The position numbers and the translations under genes were made by a program. Shown in pieces: positions 33,930 through 43,025 of a stretch of DNA of 64,000 nucleotides (position 1 is its first letter; each line of letters begins with the position of its first letter). The stretch spans positions 248,001-312,000 of the forward strand of contig JADJVE010000005.1 of NCBI GenBank assembly GCA_016716715.1. Reading direction: 5' to 3'. Under the pieces are notes generated by a model. That model worked only from the letters and a program-made list of their open reading frames with translations, was not told the DNA's origin and ran no database searches. The DNA is from Acidobacteriota bacterium. Lineage in GTDB: Bacteria; Acidobacteriota; Thermoanaerobaculia; UBA5066.

Positions 33930-35690
33930 TCATGATGCCCTTCTGCGCTGCGCGTCGCGCGGGATTTCGATCTCGACCCGGGGCCGCGCGAGGACGAGCG
34001 GCGCGGTGCCGGGGACGTCGTCGGCCTCGATTCTCAGGGTGACCGTCCGGCCCGCGTACGCCTTCAGGTCGAGCGCGAGCGGCTCGGCGTCGCCGCGCGG
34101 GACGAGGACTCGCGCTTCGCCTGCCCCGCCCGCGATCGCCACGCGCGCGCCTCGCGCGATCGACGGGTCCGCGGCATCGGCCCGCACGAGCGTCTCGAAA
34201 CGCGCCAACTCGAGATCCGGTGGCAGATCGACGCGCCACGTCACGGCGGCGCCCGAGGCGAGGACGAGATCGAGGCGGCGATAGTCGTTCGGGTCGCCGG
34301 CCTTCCGGCCGTCGCGGGAAAGAAAGGCCCGGCCGGCACCCCCGAGCCCGTCGACGCGCCCGAGGATCGTGTCGCCCTGCAGGAGTTGCGTCCGTCGTGG
34401 ACCGAATGCCGAGAGCCCGAGGCGCTCGAGCGGCTCGCACAGGAGCCGCACCTCGCCGACGTCCGGGCTGCCCCACTGGAAAAGCCTGCCGCGGCAGGAT
34501 GCGGGCGCCGTCCGCCACTCGCGCATGCAGGCCGCGGAGACCGGCGCGCGGGAAACGAGATAGAACGACTTGTCCTCCCACGTCCGGTTGGAGAAGACGA
34601 GCCCGGCGCCGATCGCGGTGAGGCCCGCGACTCGCAGCGCCCCGCGGGACGCGACCACGAGGACGGCCAGCCCCATCCAGAATGCCGTCATCGGGACGAC
34701 GTACCACGGCGCGGCCTCCGGGCGCAGGTAGCCGATCTGGAGGGCCGCGAGGAGGCCCCAGCCGGCGACGAGGAGGCCGGCAAGGCGTTCACGCATCCGG
34801 CCGCGCGAATGGAGAACAGCGACGGCGAGCAGGACGAGCGCGGCTGCGCCGAATGCAAGACAGGAGGGCAGCGGGCTCAAGCGGGTCGCGAGGTCGTTTC
34901 CGAACGGGCGCCCGAGGATGTCCACGAACCGGCGCGGGTCGTGAAAACCCGGCGGCGTGGCGCGGGCGGGGTGGTGGAGGGTCTCGAGGATCAGGAAGTA
35001 CTGCGAGAGGCCCGTCGCCGCCGCGGCCCCAAGCGCCGTCCAGCGGACGATCGAGCGTTCGCCGGCAGCCCAGAGGCCCGCCGCGAGGACGGGCCACACC
35101 ATCACGCCGCCGCCCCACGACCACGACGCGATCAGGCCCCCGGCCGCGACGAGCGCGGCGCGCCGGTCCGGCCGATCGCCGAGCCGGGCGATCGCGAACA
35201 CGCCGAGGGCGAGGCCGACCTGCGCGAGCTGCATCTGGAGGGACGATTCGCCGAACGTGAACGACGAGACCTGCGTCACGGAGAACGCGAGAGTCGAGAG
35301 GACGGGGAGAAGGACCCACCGCGCCCGCCGAGAGAGCCCGGGCGCGGCGGCGAGCCACAGGAGCAGGACCTTGACGGCCGCGAAAAGGAGCCCGATCCCG
35401 AGCTCCACGCGCATGTCCCACGCGAAGACGCGGGCGTCGAAGAGAAAGACGGAAAGCAGCCCCAGCCAGGAATGGCCCGCGGCGTTGAAGGTGTCGCGGA
35501 ACAGGTGCGTGAAGCCGTAGCGGCCCTCGAGGATCGCGGCGACGGTGTCGACGCGCCCCACGTAGTCGTTCGACAGGTTGTTCTCGCCGACCGTGAAGAC
35601 GATCCAGGCCATGCGCGCGGGCGCGAGGAGCGCGAGGAGGATCGAAATCAGCTTCGCGGTGCGGGAGACGGGCCGCTCGTCGGAGGTCAC
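33930..35690 (-). CDS. Polytopic membrane protein with C-terminal soluble domain
   Basis: This is a 586-residue membrane protein with about nine to ten hydrophobic segments in residues 10-395. A beta-rich C-terminal domain (about 400-586) contains LPPDLELARFETLVRADAAD and DLKAYAGRTVTLRIEADDVP. The layout resembles polysaccharide-associated GT-C-like or 'hypothetical EPS membrane' proteins; no catalytic motif is certain. The start is GTG at 35690, inside the stop codon of the holB-like gene (GTGA), so translation is coupled to it. An in-frame extension upstream would overlap holB and is rejected. It may work with the methyltransferase just downstream. Confidence 0.75.
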   Translation of the reverse strand: MTSDERPVSRTAKLISILLALLAPARMAWIVFTVGENNLSNDYVGRVDTVAAILEGRYGFTHLFRDTFNAAGHSWLGLLSVFLFDARVFAWDMRVELGIGLLFAAVKVLLLWLAAAPGLSRRARWVLLPVLSTLAFSVTQVSSFTFGESSLQMQLAQVGLALGVFAIARLGDRPDRRAALVAAGGLIASWSWGGGVMVWPVLAAGLWAAGERSIVRWTALGAAAATGLSQYFLILETLHHPARATPPGFHDPRRFVDILGRPFGNDLATRLSPLPSCLAFGAAALVLLAVAVLHSRGRMRERLAGLLVAGWGLLAALQIGYLRPEAAPWYVVPMTAFWMGLAVLVVASRGALRVAGLTAIGAGLVFSNRTWEDKSFYLVSRAPVSAACMREWRTAPASCRGRLFQWGSPDVGEVRLLCEPLERLGLSAFGPRRTQLLQGDTILGRVDGLGGAGRAFLSRDGRKAGDPNDYRRLDLVLASGAAVTWRVDLPPDLELARFETLVRADAADPSIARGARVAIAGGAGEARVLVPRGDAEPLALDLKAYAGRTVTLRIEADDVPGTAPLVLARPRVEIEIPRDAQRRRAS

Positions 35691-36631
35691 AGGCCGAGAG
35701 CGTACGCCTCGGTGGCGAGGCGGACGTTGCGGCGGGAGTCGGCGAGGCTGCCGGCGAGAGCGAGCGCGCCCTCGGCGGCCTCGAGCAGGCGCGCGCCGGG
35801 CGCGGTGCCGAGGCGCGCGAGGTCCTGGAAGCGCTCGCGGAAGACGACGTGCGCTCCCGCGGGGTCGACCGTCGCGGCGGACGCGTCGCGGAGGAGCTGC
35901 CCGAGGAGCTGCAGGCGCCGCCCGGCCTCGGCGGCGTCGTCGCCGGAGACGAGTGCCGCGAGCGCGAGGGCCCACGAGCGCGAGCGCGTGAGGAAGATGC
36001 CGGAGGCCGCCTCGAGGAGCGCGTCGCGCGTCGCACGCGCCTCGGCGAGGTCCAGCGCAGCCGCCTCGTCCGCGTCGTGCGGCACGAAGGCCGCGCGCGC
36101 TTCGGCGTCCTCGCGGGCCATCCCGCGCGCCACGAGGGCGTCGGCCGTCCCGGCGCGCGTCGACCCGGGCATCGGCTGCAGCGTGACGCGCGAGAGGATC
36201 GTCGGGGGCAGAAGGCGCGGCCGCGTGGCCGTCAGGAGAAAGCGCGTCTTCTTCGGCGGCTCCTCGAGAATCTTGAGGAGCGCGCTGAACGCCGCGGGCT
36301 CGGTCCGGTCCACGTCGAGGAAGACGACCGCGCGCATCGCCGCTTCGTAGGGGAGGCGCGTCGAGTCCGCGGCGACGGCCCGCACGAGAGCCGTCGGAAT
36401 GCTCGTCTCCTTCGTCTCGCCCTCCTCGAACATGGGCGCGTTCACGCGCCGCCTGCGCTCGGGCGCGGCCACCATGAGGTCGGGGTGCTCCCGGCGGAAG
36501 ACGCGGCGCGCCGCGTTCGACTCCGGATCGAAGCCGCTCCCGCAGATGGCGGCGGCCGCCTCCTCGATCGCCGCGGCCTCGAGGCGCTTCGAACCCGGTC
36601 CCGCGAGGAGGACGACGGGCGCGCCGCTCAC
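35687..36631 (-). CDS. holB: DNA polymerase III delta'-like clamp-loader subunit
   Basis: This is a 314-residue AAA+-type protein of the clamp loader, which opens the sliding clamp on DNA. Characteristic segments are MRAVVFLDVDRTEPAAFSAL, then LLKILEEPPKKTRFLLTATR (about residues 112-131) and LLPPTILSRVTLQPMP. The P-loop is degenerate (LLAGPGSKRLE), as in other delta' subunits. The usual four-cysteine zinc module is absent: only one cysteine lies before the conserved HPD (REHPDLMV). Length is normal. The gene lies directly behind tmk (ATGA overlap), the usual tmk-holB pairing, which supports the assignment. Confidence 0.85.
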   Translation of the reverse strand: MSGAPVVLLAGPGSKRLEAAAIEEAAAAICGSGFDPESNAARRVFRREHPDLMVAAPERRRRVNAPMFEEGETKETSIPTALVRAVAADSTRLPYEAAMRAVVFLDVDRTEPAAFSALLKILEEPPKKTRFLLTATRPRLLPPTILSRVTLQPMPGSTRAGTADALVARGMAREDAEARAAFVPHDADEAAALDLAEARATRDALLEAASGIFLTRSRSWALALAALVSGDDAAEAGRRLQLLGQLLRDASAATVDPAGAHVVFRERFQDLARLGTAPGARLLEAAEGALALAGSLADSRRNVRLATEAYALGL

Positions 36632-37287
36632 CTGCTTCTCCGGGGTTTGAAGAGAAGAAGAAGATTTTCTTCGAGTGAAAGAAAGACTTCGGAGGCCGGC
36701 GGCGCTGCGTCGATGACGACGAACCTTTTTGGCTCCTTCTTGGCTCGACGCAGGTATGCGCCCCTTACCCTTTCATGGAAATCTCTATCTTCTTCTTCGA
36801 ATCTGTCGAACGACGCGCCGCGGCGCTTCGCGACGCGCGCGAGCGCGGCGTCGACGGGCAGGTCGAAGAGGTAGGTCCGGTCGGGGTCGCGGCGGCACCA
36901 TCTTTCATGGAGCTCGTCGACGCTCCTCTCCCCGAGGCCCCGACCGGCGCCCTGGTACGCCCGCGAGGCGTCGGTGTACCGGTCGCAGAGGACGTGCGTC
37001 CCGGCGGCGAGAGCGGGCTCGATCATCGTTTGCAGGTGGTGGCGGCGGTCGGCCATCATCAGGAGAAGCTCGGCCCCCGCGTCGATGTGGCCCTTCGAAT
37101 GGAGGAGCGCGTCCCGGAGGAGCTTCCCGAGCTCCGTGCCGCCGGGGTTCCGGGTCGCGAGGACGGGCAGGCCCCTCGCCTCCATCCACGCGGCCGCCCG
37201 GGCGATCTGCGTGGTCTTTCCGGAGCCTTCGATGCCCTCGAAGGTGACGAAAAGGCCCCGCGGGGCGGTCCGGAGTCGGCGGATCAC
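36628..37287 (-). CDS. tmk: Thymidylate kinase
   Basis: This enzyme phosphorylates dTMP to dTDP in dTTP synthesis. Conserved parts, in order, are the P-loop GLFVTFEGIEGSGKTTQ, the dTMP-binding region ATRNPGGTELGKLLRD, the catalytic DRYTDASRAYQGAGRG and the lid-adjacent LFDLPVDAALARVAKRRG. In place of the usual 'EPG' the sequence is 'NPG'. Starting at GTG 37287 (VIRRLRTAPRGLF) gives 219 residues, near the family's usual length; GTG 37341 would add 18 residues and cannot be excluded. It is the first gene of the tmk-holB-membrane protein-methyltransferase operon, divergent from the phosphatase gene at 37366. Confidence 0.92.
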   Translation of the reverse strand: MIRRLRTAPRGLFVTFEGIEGSGKTTQIARAAAWMEARGLPVLATRNPGGTELGKLLRDALLHSKGHIDAGAELLLMMADRRHHLQTMIEPALAAGTHVLCDRYTDASRAYQGAGRGLGERSVDELHERWCRRDPDRTYLFDLPVDAALARVAKRRGASFDRFEEEDRDFHERVRGAYLRRAKKEPKRFVVIDAAPPASEVFLSLEENLLLLFKPRRSR

Positions 37288-37335
37288 GGCGCGGATTCTC
37301 ACACGCGGCGGGGGATGTCCACCCCGGAACGTCTC

Positions 37336-37355
37336 TGGCACGCCGTTCGTATACT
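37336..37355 (+). promoter_or_regulatory. Candidate promoter of the membrane phosphatase gene
   Basis: TATACT (37350-37355) is a good -10 hexamer 10 bp before the ATG, implying a nearly leaderless transcript, but no good -35 is seen. Overlapping it, TGGCACG (37336-37342) matches a sigma-54 -24 element, but the -12 part reads TCGTA instead of TTGCA. Which factor acts here is unclear. Confidence 0.35.
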
Positions 37356-37365
37356 GGGCTCAGTA

Positions 37366-39972
37366 ATGTCGTCCTTGTCGTCACCGGGTCTGAGCTCCGC
37401 ATCGGGCGCCGTCGACGCCCCGCGCCTGAAGCGCCGGCACCTTCCGCTCGTCGCCGTGGGCCTCATGGGGGCCCTTCTCGCGCTCCTTTCGGTCGTGGAC
37501 ATGTTCCTTCCGAAGGCCTACGACGGCGTCGTGCCCGACCCCTACTCGGTCGGCGGCATCCTCGTGCGCGACCTCGTCCCCGGCGGCGCGGCCGAGCGGG
37601 CGGGCCTGAAGTCCGGCGACGTGATCCTCGGGATCGGCCACCGGATGCTCAACAAAGCGACCGACGCGCCCCCGGAGCTCCTCCGGCACAAGGTCGGCGA
37701 GAAGGTCGACTACCTCGTCCGCCGCGGCGGCAACGTGTTCGAGACGAAGGTCTCCCTCACGCCATTCCGGCTCGGGTCGGCCACGTACTACTACTTCGTC
37801 TTTCTCGGCCTCCTCTTCTTTGCGCTGGGCGTCTTCGTCGTCTCGCGCCGGCCGGACGACTCCGCGGTGCAGGTCTTCTACGTCCTGTGCATCCTCTTCA
37901 TGGAGTTCTTCGTCTGCCGGCTCCGCCCGTCGAGCTACTACTGGATCGACTACGTCGTCCAGATCGCGGGCACGCTCGCGCTGTTCCTGCTGCCGGCCGT
38001 CTTCCTCCACTTCTTCCTGCTCTTCCCCGAGAAGAAGACGTTCCGGTTCGCGGAGCGGCGCCCCGGCCAGCCGGCGGCGCCCCCCGCGCTCGAGGCGCTG
38101 CAGCGGTTCCTGAACGGTTCTCCTCTTCTCCTCGCGATCCTCTACTCGCTCCCGCCGGTCCTCTACGTCCTCCAGATGGCGGGCTACCGCTACGGAGGGC
38201 CCCGCCGCCTCATCTTCGGCGCGCCGACGCTGAACTGGATCCTCCTCGCGGACTACCTGATCCTCGGGCTCCTCGCGCTCGCGCACACGTGGTGGACGAA
38301 CTCCGACCGTGCGGCGCGCCGGCCGATCCTCGTCCTCCTCCTCGGGACGGTCGCGGGGATCGTGCCGTTCGTCGTCTTCGCCGTCTTCTTCCCGTCGCTC
38401 TTCCGCGAGGACCGCTTCCTCCTGTGGGGCGTCGTCCCGATGGCGCTCATCCCGCTCACGTTCGCGTACGCGATCGTGCGGTTCCGGCTCTTCGACGTGC
38501 AGGTCATCGTGCGCAAGTCGCTCGTCTACGCGGTCCTCACGGCCGTCGTGACGGGGATGTACGCGCTCGCGGTCGTGGCGGGCAACGCGATCGTCTCGAA
38601 CGTGTCGTCCACGACCGTCTTCTCGTCGCCGGCTTTCGCGTTCGGCTTCGGCCTCGTCGTCGTCCTCCTCTTCGACCCGCTGCGCCGCCGCATGCAGAAG
38701 GTGGTCGACCGCGTCTTCTTCCGCGACCGTGCCGACTTCCAGACCGCTCTTCTCGAGATGAGCCGCTCGGTCGTCTCGCAGCTCGAGCGCCCGAAGCTGC
38801 GCGAGCTGCTCACGTTGCGCACGGCCGATCTCCTGCGCCTCGAGCGCCTCGAGCTTCTGCTGCCGCGGAGCGAGGACGGGGCCTTCACCGAGCCCGCCTC
38901 CGCGGCCGCGGGCGTCCAGCCGCTGCCCATGGGCGCGGTCCTGCCGCAGCGGCTCGCCGAGCGCGGCGCGCCGATCCGCCTCTCCGACGCGGACGACGGA
39001 GGGCTCGACCTCGCGTCGCGGCGCTTCGTCGAGGCGCAGCGCGCGCGCGGGATCGGCGTCGTCCTTCCGCTCGCCACGCACGGCAAGCTCCTCGGCTTCC
39101 TCGCGGTCGGCAAGAAGCTCTCCGAGGAGGAGCTCTCGCGCGAGGACCTCGACCACCTCCTCACGATCGCGAACCAGGGCGCCCTCGGCCTCGAGGCCGC
39201 GGGCCTCCACGAGGAGCTCACGCGCCGGGCCGAGGTCGAGCGCGACCTCGACATCGCGCGGGACATCCAGACGAGCCTCTTCCCGCGCGAGCTCCCGCGC
39301 GTGCCCGGCGTCGAGTTCTTCGGCGTGAGCCGGCCGGCGCGCGTCGTCGGAGGCGATTTCTACGACTTCCTCGACGTGGACTCCCGCCCGGACGGGCGGC
39401 TCGCGCTCGTCCTCGGCGACGTCTCGGGCAAGTCGATCCCGGCGTCGCTCCTCATGGTCGCCGCCAAGGAGATCGTGAACGCCAAGGCGATGGCCGACCC
39501 GGACCCGTCCGCCGTCTTCCAGGCGTCGAACCGCCGCCTTTACGAGATCAAGCGGCGCATGTTCGTCTCGCTGTCGTACTTCCTCCTCGACCCGAAGGCG
39601 CTCGCGATGACGTACGCCTTCGCCGGCCAGCCGACGCCCCTCCTCGTGCGCCCCGGCTCCGGGACCGCGACGGAGATCCCCTGCCCATCCTCGCGGTTGC
39701 CCCTGGGCGCCTTCCGGGACACGGTCTACGACGCGGTGTCCCTGTACCTGTCCCGGGGGGACCTCCTGCTCTTCTACACGGACGGCCTGAACGAGGCGAT
39801 GTCCGCCGAAATGACACCCTACGGGGACGAACGCCTGAAAGCGTCGCTCGTTCGCCACGCCCGGAGGTCCCTCCCCGATCTCGCGGACGAGCTCCTGGAG
39901 GACGTCCGGCAGTTCACCCACGGGGCCGAGCAGTACGACGACATCACGTTCGTCCTGATGCGGGTGACCTGA
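37366..39972 (+). CDS. Membrane-bound SpoIIE/RsbU-type serine phosphatase with PDZ and GAF-like domains
   Basis: This is an 868-residue sensor phosphatase. One hydrophobic segment (about 26-45) precedes an extracytoplasmic PDZ domain (about 60-130: GGILVRDLVPGGAAERAGLK, SGDVILGIGHRMLN). Roughly seven hydrophobic segments follow (140-430), then a GAF-like region (about 450-620) and a C-terminal PP2C-type phosphatase. The phosphatase metal residues lie in GGDFYDF (near 662), LGDVSGKSIPASLLM, FYTDGLNEAM and YDDITFVLM. Such enzymes dephosphorylate STAS anti-anti-sigma proteins; the STAS protein at 43976 is the nearest candidate. The PDZ could sense misfolded envelope proteins, which is inference. 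ATG 37366 starts a natural N-terminus; the open frame upstream is antisense to tmk. Confidence 0.9.
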   Translation: MSSLSSPGLSSASGAVDAPRLKRRHLPLVAVGLMGALLALLSVVDMFLPKAYDGVVPDPYSVGGILVRDLVPGGAAERAGLKSGDVILGIGHRMLNKATDAPPELLRHKVGEKVDYLVRRGGNVFETKVSLTPFRLGSATYYYFVFLGLLFFALGVFVVSRRPDDSAVQVFYVLCILFMEFFVCRLRPSSYYWIDYVVQIAGTLALFLLPAVFLHFFLLFPEKKTFRFAERRPGQPAAPPALEALQRFLNGSPLLLAILYSLPPVLYVLQMAGYRYGGPRRLIFGAPTLNWILLADYLILGLLALAHTWWTNSDRAARRPILVLLLGTVAGIVPFVVFAVFFPSLFREDRFLLWGVVPMALIPLTFAYAIVRFRLFDVQVIVRKSLVYAVLTAVVTGMYALAVVAGNAIVSNVSSTTVFSSPAFAFGFGLVVVLLFDPLRRRMQKVVDRVFFRDRADFQTALLEMSRSVVSQLERPKLRELLTLRTADLLRLERLELLLPRSEDGAFTEPASAAAGVQPLPMGAVLPQRLAERGAPIRLSDADDGGLDLASRRFVEAQRARGIGVVLPLATHGKLLGFLAVGKKLSEEELSREDLDHLLTIANQGALGLEAAGLHEELTRRAEVERDLDIARDIQTSLFPRELPRVPGVEFFGVSRPARVVGGDFYDFLDVDSRPDGRLALVLGDVSGKSIPASLLMVAAKEIVNAKAMADPDPSAVFQASNRRLYEIKRRMFVSLSYFLLDPKALAMTYAFAGQPTPLLVRPGSGTATEIPCPSSRLPLGAFRDTVYDAVSLYLSRGDLLLFYTDGLNEAMSAEMTPYGDERLKASLVRHARRSLPDLADELLEDVRQFTHGAEQYDDITFVLMRVT

Positions 39973-40035
39973 GAACCAACGCGCCGCCGGCGCGTATCAT
40001 GGAAAAGGGCCTCTCCCGCGGGCCCCGGAGGAACC

Positions 40036-41481
40036 ATGGCCCCTCGCCGCATCCGCGTCCTGCCGCTCGTCCTGGCCCTCGCGGGCCTGGCGATTGCCGG
40101 CACCGCCGCGGCCTTCCGGCTGCGGGCGAACCGGGACGTCACGACCTCGTCGGAGCAGGCGTACCGGGCCTACCACGCGGGCGTCGAGAACGACCTGAAG
40201 ATGTACGAGCGCGAGGCGATGTCCTCGTACGCCGAGGCGCTCCGGTACGACCCGCACTTCGTGATGGCGACGCTCCGGCTCGCCGACAAGATGCGCAGTC
40301 GCGACCCCGAGCGCGCCGCGTCGCTCCTCGCGAGCGCGGGCCGGTACCGCGACGACCTCACGGACCGCGAAAAACTCATGCTCCGCATCTACGAGGAACG
40401 CTGGGGCAAGCGCGACCTCAAGGTGCTCGAGGCCCTTTACGACGAGTACCAGAGCCGCTTCCCGAAGGACCCCGAGGGCTACCAGATGCGGGCCGCGTTC
40501 CTCGCGAACAACGGCCGGATGCCCGAGGCGATCGGGGAGTACGAGCGCCTCATCGCTGTGAATCCGAATTACGCGATCGCCTACAACACGCTCGGCTACC
40601 ACTGGGCGAGCAAGGGTGAGAACGCGAAAGCCGAGGACTACCTGAAACGCTACCGGTACCTCGCGTCCGACCAGGCGAACCCGTACGATTCGCTCGGCGA
40701 GTTCTACGCCTTTACGGGTCGTTACGACGAGGCCGAGGAAAACCTCCGCAAGGCGATCGCGATCAAGGACGATTTCTACGCCGCGTGGGGACATCTCGGC
40801 TCCGTCGAGGCGGGCCGGGGGAATCCGGTGAAGGCGGCCGGATATTTCCGCAAGGGCAGCGACAACGCCCCGAACACCTACGTCCGGTACGACTTCCGGT
40901 TCCTCTCCGCGATGTGCCTCGTGGACGCGGGCCGCACCGACGACGCCGTGAAGGACCTGGACGCCGCGACGGCCGAGATCGCGGGGCTGGCCCCCGGCCC
41001 GGAATCGCGGAAGCTCAAGTCGGCCGATGCGTTCCGGCGCGCCGGTCTTCTCGGACGGATCGGGCGCACCGCCGAGGCCGAGGCGTCCCTCGCGTCCGTG
41101 GATCTCAAGGAGTTCACGGACCCGAAGGAGCCGAAGTCCCAGGAGATGGCCGCCCGCCAGATGAACCTCATCCGCGGCGTGATCGCGATGGGCGCGGGCC
41201 GCGACGCCGATGCGGTGCCGCTCCTCACGTCCGGGCTCGAGAAGCAGCAGGAGAAGGGCTTCGCCGGCTCGGACTACTACCAGAACAACGCATACGCGCG
41301 TCTCGCGCTCGCGACGTCGCTCGGCCGGATGGGCCGGGCGGACGACGCGGCGAAGGCGCTCGCGCCGATCCTCGAGAAGAATCCCCGCTTCTTCCCCGCG
41401 CTGCAGTCGCTCGCGCGCGCCCAGGGCAAGGAGCCGCCGGCTCCGATCGCGCCCGCCACGCGCGCCGAGAACGCGTCCTGA
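40036..41481 (+). CDS. Membrane-anchored TPR protein
   Basis: This is a 481-residue protein with one N-terminal hydrophobic segment (VLPLVLALAGLAIAGTAAAF), probably an uncleaved anchor, followed by TPR repeats across the remainder. Examples are AMSSYAEALRYDPHFVMATL, EAIGEYERLIAVNPNYAIAY, NAKAEDYLKRYRYLASDQAN and RYDEAEENLRKAIAIKDDFY. It would place a protein-binding scaffold in the periplasm. It lies 63 bp behind the membrane phosphatase gene and 4 bp before the sigma-54-type activator gene, so it may link envelope events to these regulators (inference). Confidence 0.87.
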   Translation: MAPRRIRVLPLVLALAGLAIAGTAAAFRLRANRDVTTSSEQAYRAYHAGVENDLKMYEREAMSSYAEALRYDPHFVMATLRLADKMRSRDPERAASLLASAGRYRDDLTDREKLMLRIYEERWGKRDLKVLEALYDEYQSRFPKDPEGYQMRAAFLANNGRMPEAIGEYERLIAVNPNYAIAYNTLGYHWASKGENAKAEDYLKRYRYLASDQANPYDSLGEFYAFTGRYDEAEENLRKAIAIKDDFYAAWGHLGSVEAGRGNPVKAAGYFRKGSDNAPNTYVRYDFRFLSAMCLVDAGRTDDAVKDLDAATAEIAGLAPGPESRKLKSADAFRRAGLLGRIGRTAEAEASLASVDLKEFTDPKEPKSQEMAARQMNLIRGVIAMGAGRDADAVPLLTSGLEKQQEKGFAGSDYYQNNAYARLALATSLGRMGRADDAAKALAPILEKNPRFFPALQSLARAQGKEPPAPIAPATRAENAS

Positions 41482-41485
41482 CCCC

Positions 41486-42994
41486 GTGAGCGGCACGCGG
41501 CCCCCCGGGCGCGACCTCGAGGCGTTCGCGCTCAAGAAGAAGGTCCTGCGCCTCGAGACGCTCTACGACGTCAGCCGGTCCCTCACGTCCACCTCCGACG
41601 AGCGCGCGCTCCTCGAGGAGATCCTCGCGCGCGCCGTGCCGGTCCTCGACGCGGGCCGCGGCTTCGCGGCGGCCTTCGAGGACGCCGCCGGAGCGGGCGC
41701 CGTCGCCTCGGTCGGCCTCGAACCCGCCCCCACGCCGCTCGACGTCGCGTCCGATCCGTTCGTCCTCGACCTCGCGCGCGCGAAGGCGCCGCTGGCCCGG
41801 CCGGGGGAGACCCTCTTCGGCCGCCCGGCCGGCAGCGTCGCGGGAGTTCCGCTCGTCTCCGGCGACCGCGTGCTCGGCGTCCTCGTCGTCCTGGAGCGCG
41901 AGGCGCGCGGCGGCGACGCGCCTTCTTTCGACGAGGAGGATCGCCGGTTCCTCGGCTCGCTCGCGGCCCTCGCGGCCCCGGCGCTCGAGGGCAGCCGCCG
42001 CTTCCGGGCCCTCGCCGCCGACCTCGACCGCCTGCGCGAGGAGAACCGCTCGCTCAAGGGCACGACCGCCGTCGACGAGCTCCTCGTCGGCGACTCGGCC
42101 GCCATGCGCCGCGCCAAGGAGCTCATCACGCGCGCCGCGGCGTCGCGCGTCAACGTCCTCATCACGGGGGAGAGCGGCACCGGCAAGGAGCTGGCCGCGC
42201 GGCTCCTCCACACGGGCTCCCCGCGCCGGGACGGTCCGTTCCTCGCCCTGAACTGCGCCGCGATGCCCGAAGGCCTCCTCGAGAGCGAGCTCTTCGGAAT
42301 CGAGAAGGGCGTCGCGACGGGCGTCGACGGGCGGCCGGGAAAGTTCGAGCTCGCGAGCGGCGGCACGGTGTTCCTGGACGAGATCGGCGACACGCCTCTC
42401 GCGATCCAGGCCAAGCTTCTGCGCGTCCTGCAGGAGCGCGAGATCGAGCGCGTGGGCGGGCGCGCGCGCATCCCCGTGGACGTGCGCGTCCTGTCCGCGA
42501 CGCACCAGAGCCTCGCGGACCTCATCCGCCAGGGCCGCTTCCGCGAGGACCTGTTCTACCGTCTGCGCGTCGTCGAGATCGCAATGCCCGCGCTGCGCGA
42601 GAGGCGCGAGGACATCCCGCGCCTCGCGGGCCACTTCCTCGCGCGCATCGCGGCGCGCGACGGCCGCCGGCCGCCCTCGCTCTCGCGCGACGCCGTGAAG
42701 GCGCTCCTCGACTACGAGTTCCCCGGCAACGTGCGCGAGCTCGAGAACCTGCTCGAGGGCGCCGCGGCGCTCGTCTCGGGCGACGCGATCGAGGCGGCCG
42801 ACCTGCAGTTCGGTATCGCGGGCGGAGCCGCAGGCACGGCGGGCGCGGGCGACGACGCAAAGGCAGGCGTCAGCCTGAGGCACGTCGAGAACGCGCACAT
42901 CCGCCGCGTGCTGGCGCAGGTGAAGGGCAACAAGAGCCGCGCCGCCAAGCTCCTCGGCGTCAGCCGCCGGACGCTCTACCGCAAGCGGGTTTGA
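41486..42994 (+). CDS. Sigma-54-type AAA+ activator with GAF domain and altered GAFTGA loop
   Basis: This is a 502-residue NtrC-class regulator. GAF sensor: about residues 20-170. AAA+ domain: about 190-420, with Walker A GESGTGKE (about 227), Walker B GGTVFLDEIGD (about 292) and the sensor/arginine-finger region FREDLFYRLRVVEIAMPALR. C-terminal Fis-type HTH: about 460-502 (NKSRAAKLLGVSRRTLYRKR). The loop that should read GAFTGA is GVATGV (about 274), in ESELFGIEKGVATGV. In the family this loop touches sigma-54, so contact may be changed or lost. There is no receiver domain. The start is GTG at 41486. A perfect inverted repeat 32 bp behind the gene is a candidate binding site. Confidence 0.9.
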   Translation: MSGTRPPGRDLEAFALKKKVLRLETLYDVSRSLTSTSDERALLEEILARAVPVLDAGRGFAAAFEDAAGAGAVASVGLEPAPTPLDVASDPFVLDLARAKAPLARPGETLFGRPAGSVAGVPLVSGDRVLGVLVVLEREARGGDAPSFDEEDRRFLGSLAALAAPALEGSRRFRALAADLDRLREENRSLKGTTAVDELLVGDSAAMRRAKELITRAAASRVNVLITGESGTGKELAARLLHTGSPRRDGPFLALNCAAMPEGLLESELFGIEKGVATGVDGRPGKFELASGGTVFLDEIGDTPLAIQAKLLRVLQEREIERVGGRARIPVDVRVLSATHQSLADLIRQGRFREDLFYRLRVVEIAMPALRERREDIPRLAGHFLARIAARDGRRPPSLSRDAVKALLDYEFPGNVRELENLLEGAAALVSGDAIEAADLQFGIAGGAAGTAGAGDDAKAGVSLRHVENAHIRRVLAQVKGNKSRAAKLLGVSRRTLYRKRV

Positions 42995-43025
42995 GCCCGG
43001 AGAAGGCCTTTTTGCTCCCTCTCAC

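Noticed and set aside
37381..39921. An 846-codon antisense frame under the membrane phosphatase gene
   Set aside because: Glu/Arg-rich shadow of the phosphatase coding strand; no ribosome site or recognisable motif.
39980..40000. Palindrome ACGCGCC/GGCGCGT as a terminator between the phosphatase and TPR genes
   Set aside because: No T-tract follows and the genes are close and co-oriented, so read-through is more likely.
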